DNA of 64,000 nt from Motilibacter peucedani (lineage in GTDB: Bacteria; Actinomycetota; Actinomycetes; Motilibacterales; Motilibacteraceae), in assembly GCF_003634695.1 (NCBI RefSeq), contig NZ_RBWV01000010.1, positions 646,185-710,184 on the forward strand. Reading direction: 5' to 3'. The notes under the pieces were generated by a model that saw nothing but the letters and a program-made list of their open reading frames with translations, was not told where the DNA came from and searched no databases. Below, in pieces: positions 62,516-64,000 of the stretch; the stretch's first letter is position 1, and each line of letters opens with the position of its first letter. Made by a program: the position numbers and the translations under genes.

Positions 62516-63636
62516 CGGGTCTCCTGACCTAGCTGGTTCGCGGCGCTCAGGGTCTTGTCCAGGGCCCGACGCAGCATCGAGGTGCGGTAGTCGGAGGACA
62601 CGCAGGTGTAGAGCGAGGTGGTGGAGGCGTGCTCGTGCCCGACCTGCTGCTGCACGAACAGGGCGTCGAAGCCGTCCTCGATCAGGTGCGTGACGTAGGA
62701 GCGGCGAAGCGAGTGCAGGTCCAGCGCCTCGTCCAGGCCGACCTCGCGCCGGTAGCGGGCGAACACACGGTTCAAGTGGGTGAGGGCGACGCGTCCTGAG
62801 CGCTCTGAGGGGAACAGTGCGGGTTCACTGCCGGCGGTGGGGTAGTGGCCACGGACCTGAGTTACCCACTCCTCGAGGCATTCTGCGGCCCAGTCCCAGA
62901 CGGTCAACACACCGCGGCGCTTGGCGGGGGATCCGCGCATCGCCTTGCCGTGCCGGACGTAGAGGACGCCGAACCTGCCGAACTCTGCGGCTTTGGCGTT
63001 GAGCCCGAAGTCGACGACGTCGAGCATGCGGACCTCGTTGCGGCGAAGGCCCCAGGCGTAGGCGGTCTTGAAGATGACCGCGTCGCGAAAGGCTGACAGG
63101 GCGCCTTTGCGACCGGCCTGACGTATCTGGTCGACCTGCGCGTCGGCGTGGTCGAAGAACGCCTGCAGCTCATCACGGGTGAAGGCGCGCTTGGTCGGTC
63201 TGGACTCGACGTCGCTGACGTGGCGGGAGGTGTTCTCCTCCAGGCACACCTGCACTGGATGGGTGCCGAAAAGCCGCTCGCACTCAGCGGACCAGCCGTA
63301 GGCGGGGTCGGTGATGAACCAGCAGAACTGGCGCAGCGAGCTCTGCAGCGCGCGCAACGTGCTGTGGCTGATGTGCCGATGCACCCGCAGGTCGGTGAAC
63401 CACTCGTCCGCCAACTGCGGGTTCCACCGCCAGGGCCACTCGTTGCTGTGCATGTGGAACCGGCGCACCGCCCGCTCCCGAGAGTCGATGGTGACGAAAC
63501 TGAGCCCTCGGGCGAGCTGCTGCGACCGCCACCCGTCCAACATCGCCTCCAACATCTGCTCTGCCGGGTGCTTCAGTGGCTCCCGGCCGACCAGGTGCAG
63601 CGGCATGACGCCGACGAACGTGCCGTCCTTCGCCAT
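62512..63636 (-). CDS. Tyrosine-type site-specific recombinase/integrase
   Basis: A 374-aa XerC/phage-integrase family protein with the full catalytic set: R198 in WGLRRNEV, K231 in RHGKAMRG, H308 and R311 in HSLRR, H334 in QVGHEHAS and nucleophile Y343 in SLYTC. The N-terminal SAM-like core-binding domain is about residues 30-130. ATG 63636 is chosen because GGAGG lies 6 nt upstream; a TTG at 63642 is in frame. It heads the recombinase-XRE-zinc-ribbon operon. Upstream are the 35-bp palindrome and a second inverted repeat. Confidence 0.92.
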   Translation of the reverse strand: MAKDGTFVGVMPLHLVGREPLKHPAEQMLEAMLDGWRSQQLARGLSFVTIDSRERAVRRFHMHSNEWPWRWNPQLADEWFTDLRVHRHISHSTLRALQSSLRQFCWFITDPAYGWSAECERLFGTHPVQVCLEENTSRHVSDVESRPTKRAFTRDELQAFFDHADAQVDQIRQAGRKGALSAFRDAVIFKTAYAWGLRRNEVRMLDVVDFGLNAKAAEFGRFGVLYVRHGKAMRGSPAKRRGVLTVWDWAAECLEEWVTQVRGHYPTAGSEPALFPSERSGRVALTHLNRVFARYRREVGLDEALDLHSLRRSYVTHLIEDGFDALFVQQQVGHEHASTTSLYTCVSSDYRTSMLRRALDKTLSAANQLGQETR

Positions 63637-63655
63637 CCGCAACCTCCAGAGGCAA

Positions 63656-63690
63656 TCGCATCAGATGCGAGATCCTCGCATCTGATGCGA
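63656..63690. promoter_or_regulatory. 35-bp nested palindrome upstream of the recombinase gene
   Basis: TCGCATCAGATGCGAG (63656-63671), ATC, CTCGCATCTGATGCGA (63675-63690): perfect 16-bp arms. Each arm contains its own 13-bp palindrome CGCATC-W-GATGCG (63657-63669, 63677-63689), centres 20 bp apart (two helical turns). It lies 20 bp before the ATG; probable XRE operator or recombinase core site. Confidence 0.72.
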
Positions 63691-63869
63691 CACCGCGACA
63701 AGACCCCAGGTCGTAGGCATGACGCTGACAGGGCCCCGCGGACTACCCGGCGAGTTCTCGCGTGTCAACAGCAGGCATCCGCATCCCGCTGCTGCGCTAG
63801 CGTTCACGCAGGTCGGCGCGACCGTGGTAGCACCCGAGCGGCAACCCGGCCCTCGGCCATGCGCGGAGG

Positions 63870-63902
63870 AGTGCGTATCGCACAGCAGATGCCATACGCA
63901 CT
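63870..63902. repeat. Inverted repeat AGTGCGTAT...ATACGCACT
   Basis: Perfect 9-bp arms (63870-63878 and 63894-63902) with a 15-nt spacer. Candidate recombination half-sites or a regulator site near the end of the mobile module. Confidence 0.45.
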
Positions 63903-64000
63903 GGTCGACTGGTAGTGACGGGTATCGCTGCCGGCCGTATCAGGGTGTAGGGGACGCGTCAGCAGTCCTCATGCACGACGAGAAGGTGGCGTCGGTCGGG

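Larger units (their letters stand above)
63637..64000. other. Gene-free region upstream of the recombinase operon
   Basis: 364 bp to the right edge with no supported gene. It contains the nested palindrome 63656-63690 and the inverted repeat 63870-63902. It may include an attachment site or element terminus. Confidence 0.5.

Overview
The window is very GC-rich DNA (roughly 73% by eye) with strong G/C third-position bias, frequent GTG starts, GTGA/ATGA start-stop overlaps and leaderless-looking promoters. The gene families point to an actinomycete: an Rv2578c-type radical SAM protein, a SARP regulator, a large LuxR-family ATPase, DUF6421, DUF7711-like and DUF2550-like proteins, and an HNH/DUF222 protein. 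A methyl-accepting chemotaxis protein beside a YjfB-type small protein suggests a motile organism. Genus cannot be fixed from this window. No rRNA gene, convincing tRNA gene or CRISPR array was seen.

Layout. 0-5 kb: sbcC (cut by the left edge) and sbcD, divergent from a GCS2-type ligase. 5-13 kb: mostly single metabolic and transport genes, with two CX3CX2C radical SAM proteins 3 kb apart; one has a LexA-type box just upstream. 13-20 kb: a broken DUF7711-like gene, a secreted protein, the YjfB-like/chemoreceptor pair, two NAD(P)-dependent dehydrogenase-fold genes, a sulfotransferase and a beta-propeller protein. 20-31 kb: a 973-residue LuxR-type regulator, a Rieske lipoprotein, a translationally coupled DUF6421/SDR/threonine-aldolase operon, small membrane proteins, and an ECF sigma factor with its membrane partner. 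31-45 kb: an alcohol dehydrogenase, a 1147-residue secreted mosaic protein, TauE/SafE, methionine aminopeptidase with a divergent XRE regulator, an SRPBCC-ArsR-SRPBCC operon behind two palindromic operators, a frameshifted HNH gene, VanZ, a GH13 enzyme and a frameshifted MBL hydrolase. 45-53.5 kb: a heterodimeric ABC exporter, a secreted protein, a stand-alone EVE-like protein, and a SARP/ABM/mycothiol-type isomerase group divergent from a TetR gene across a palindrome. 53.5-60 kb: a LacI-controlled sugar operon (binding protein, two permeases, ThuA, Gfo/Idh/MocA oxidoreductase) without its own ATPase. 60-64 kb: lower-GC DNA with a three-gene overlapping operon (tyrosine recombinase, XRE protein, zinc-ribbon recombinase-like protein) preceded by a 35-bp nested palindrome. 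This is the best candidate for an undescribed mobile system.

Four genes carry clear reading-frame breaks (about 13.62, 39.82, 44.59 and 52.68 kb). They may be real decay or assembly errors; raw reads would be needed to tell. Most long open frames antisense to these genes are artefacts of GC-rich codon use and are left out. All functions are read from sequence by eye; no search or alignment was run.
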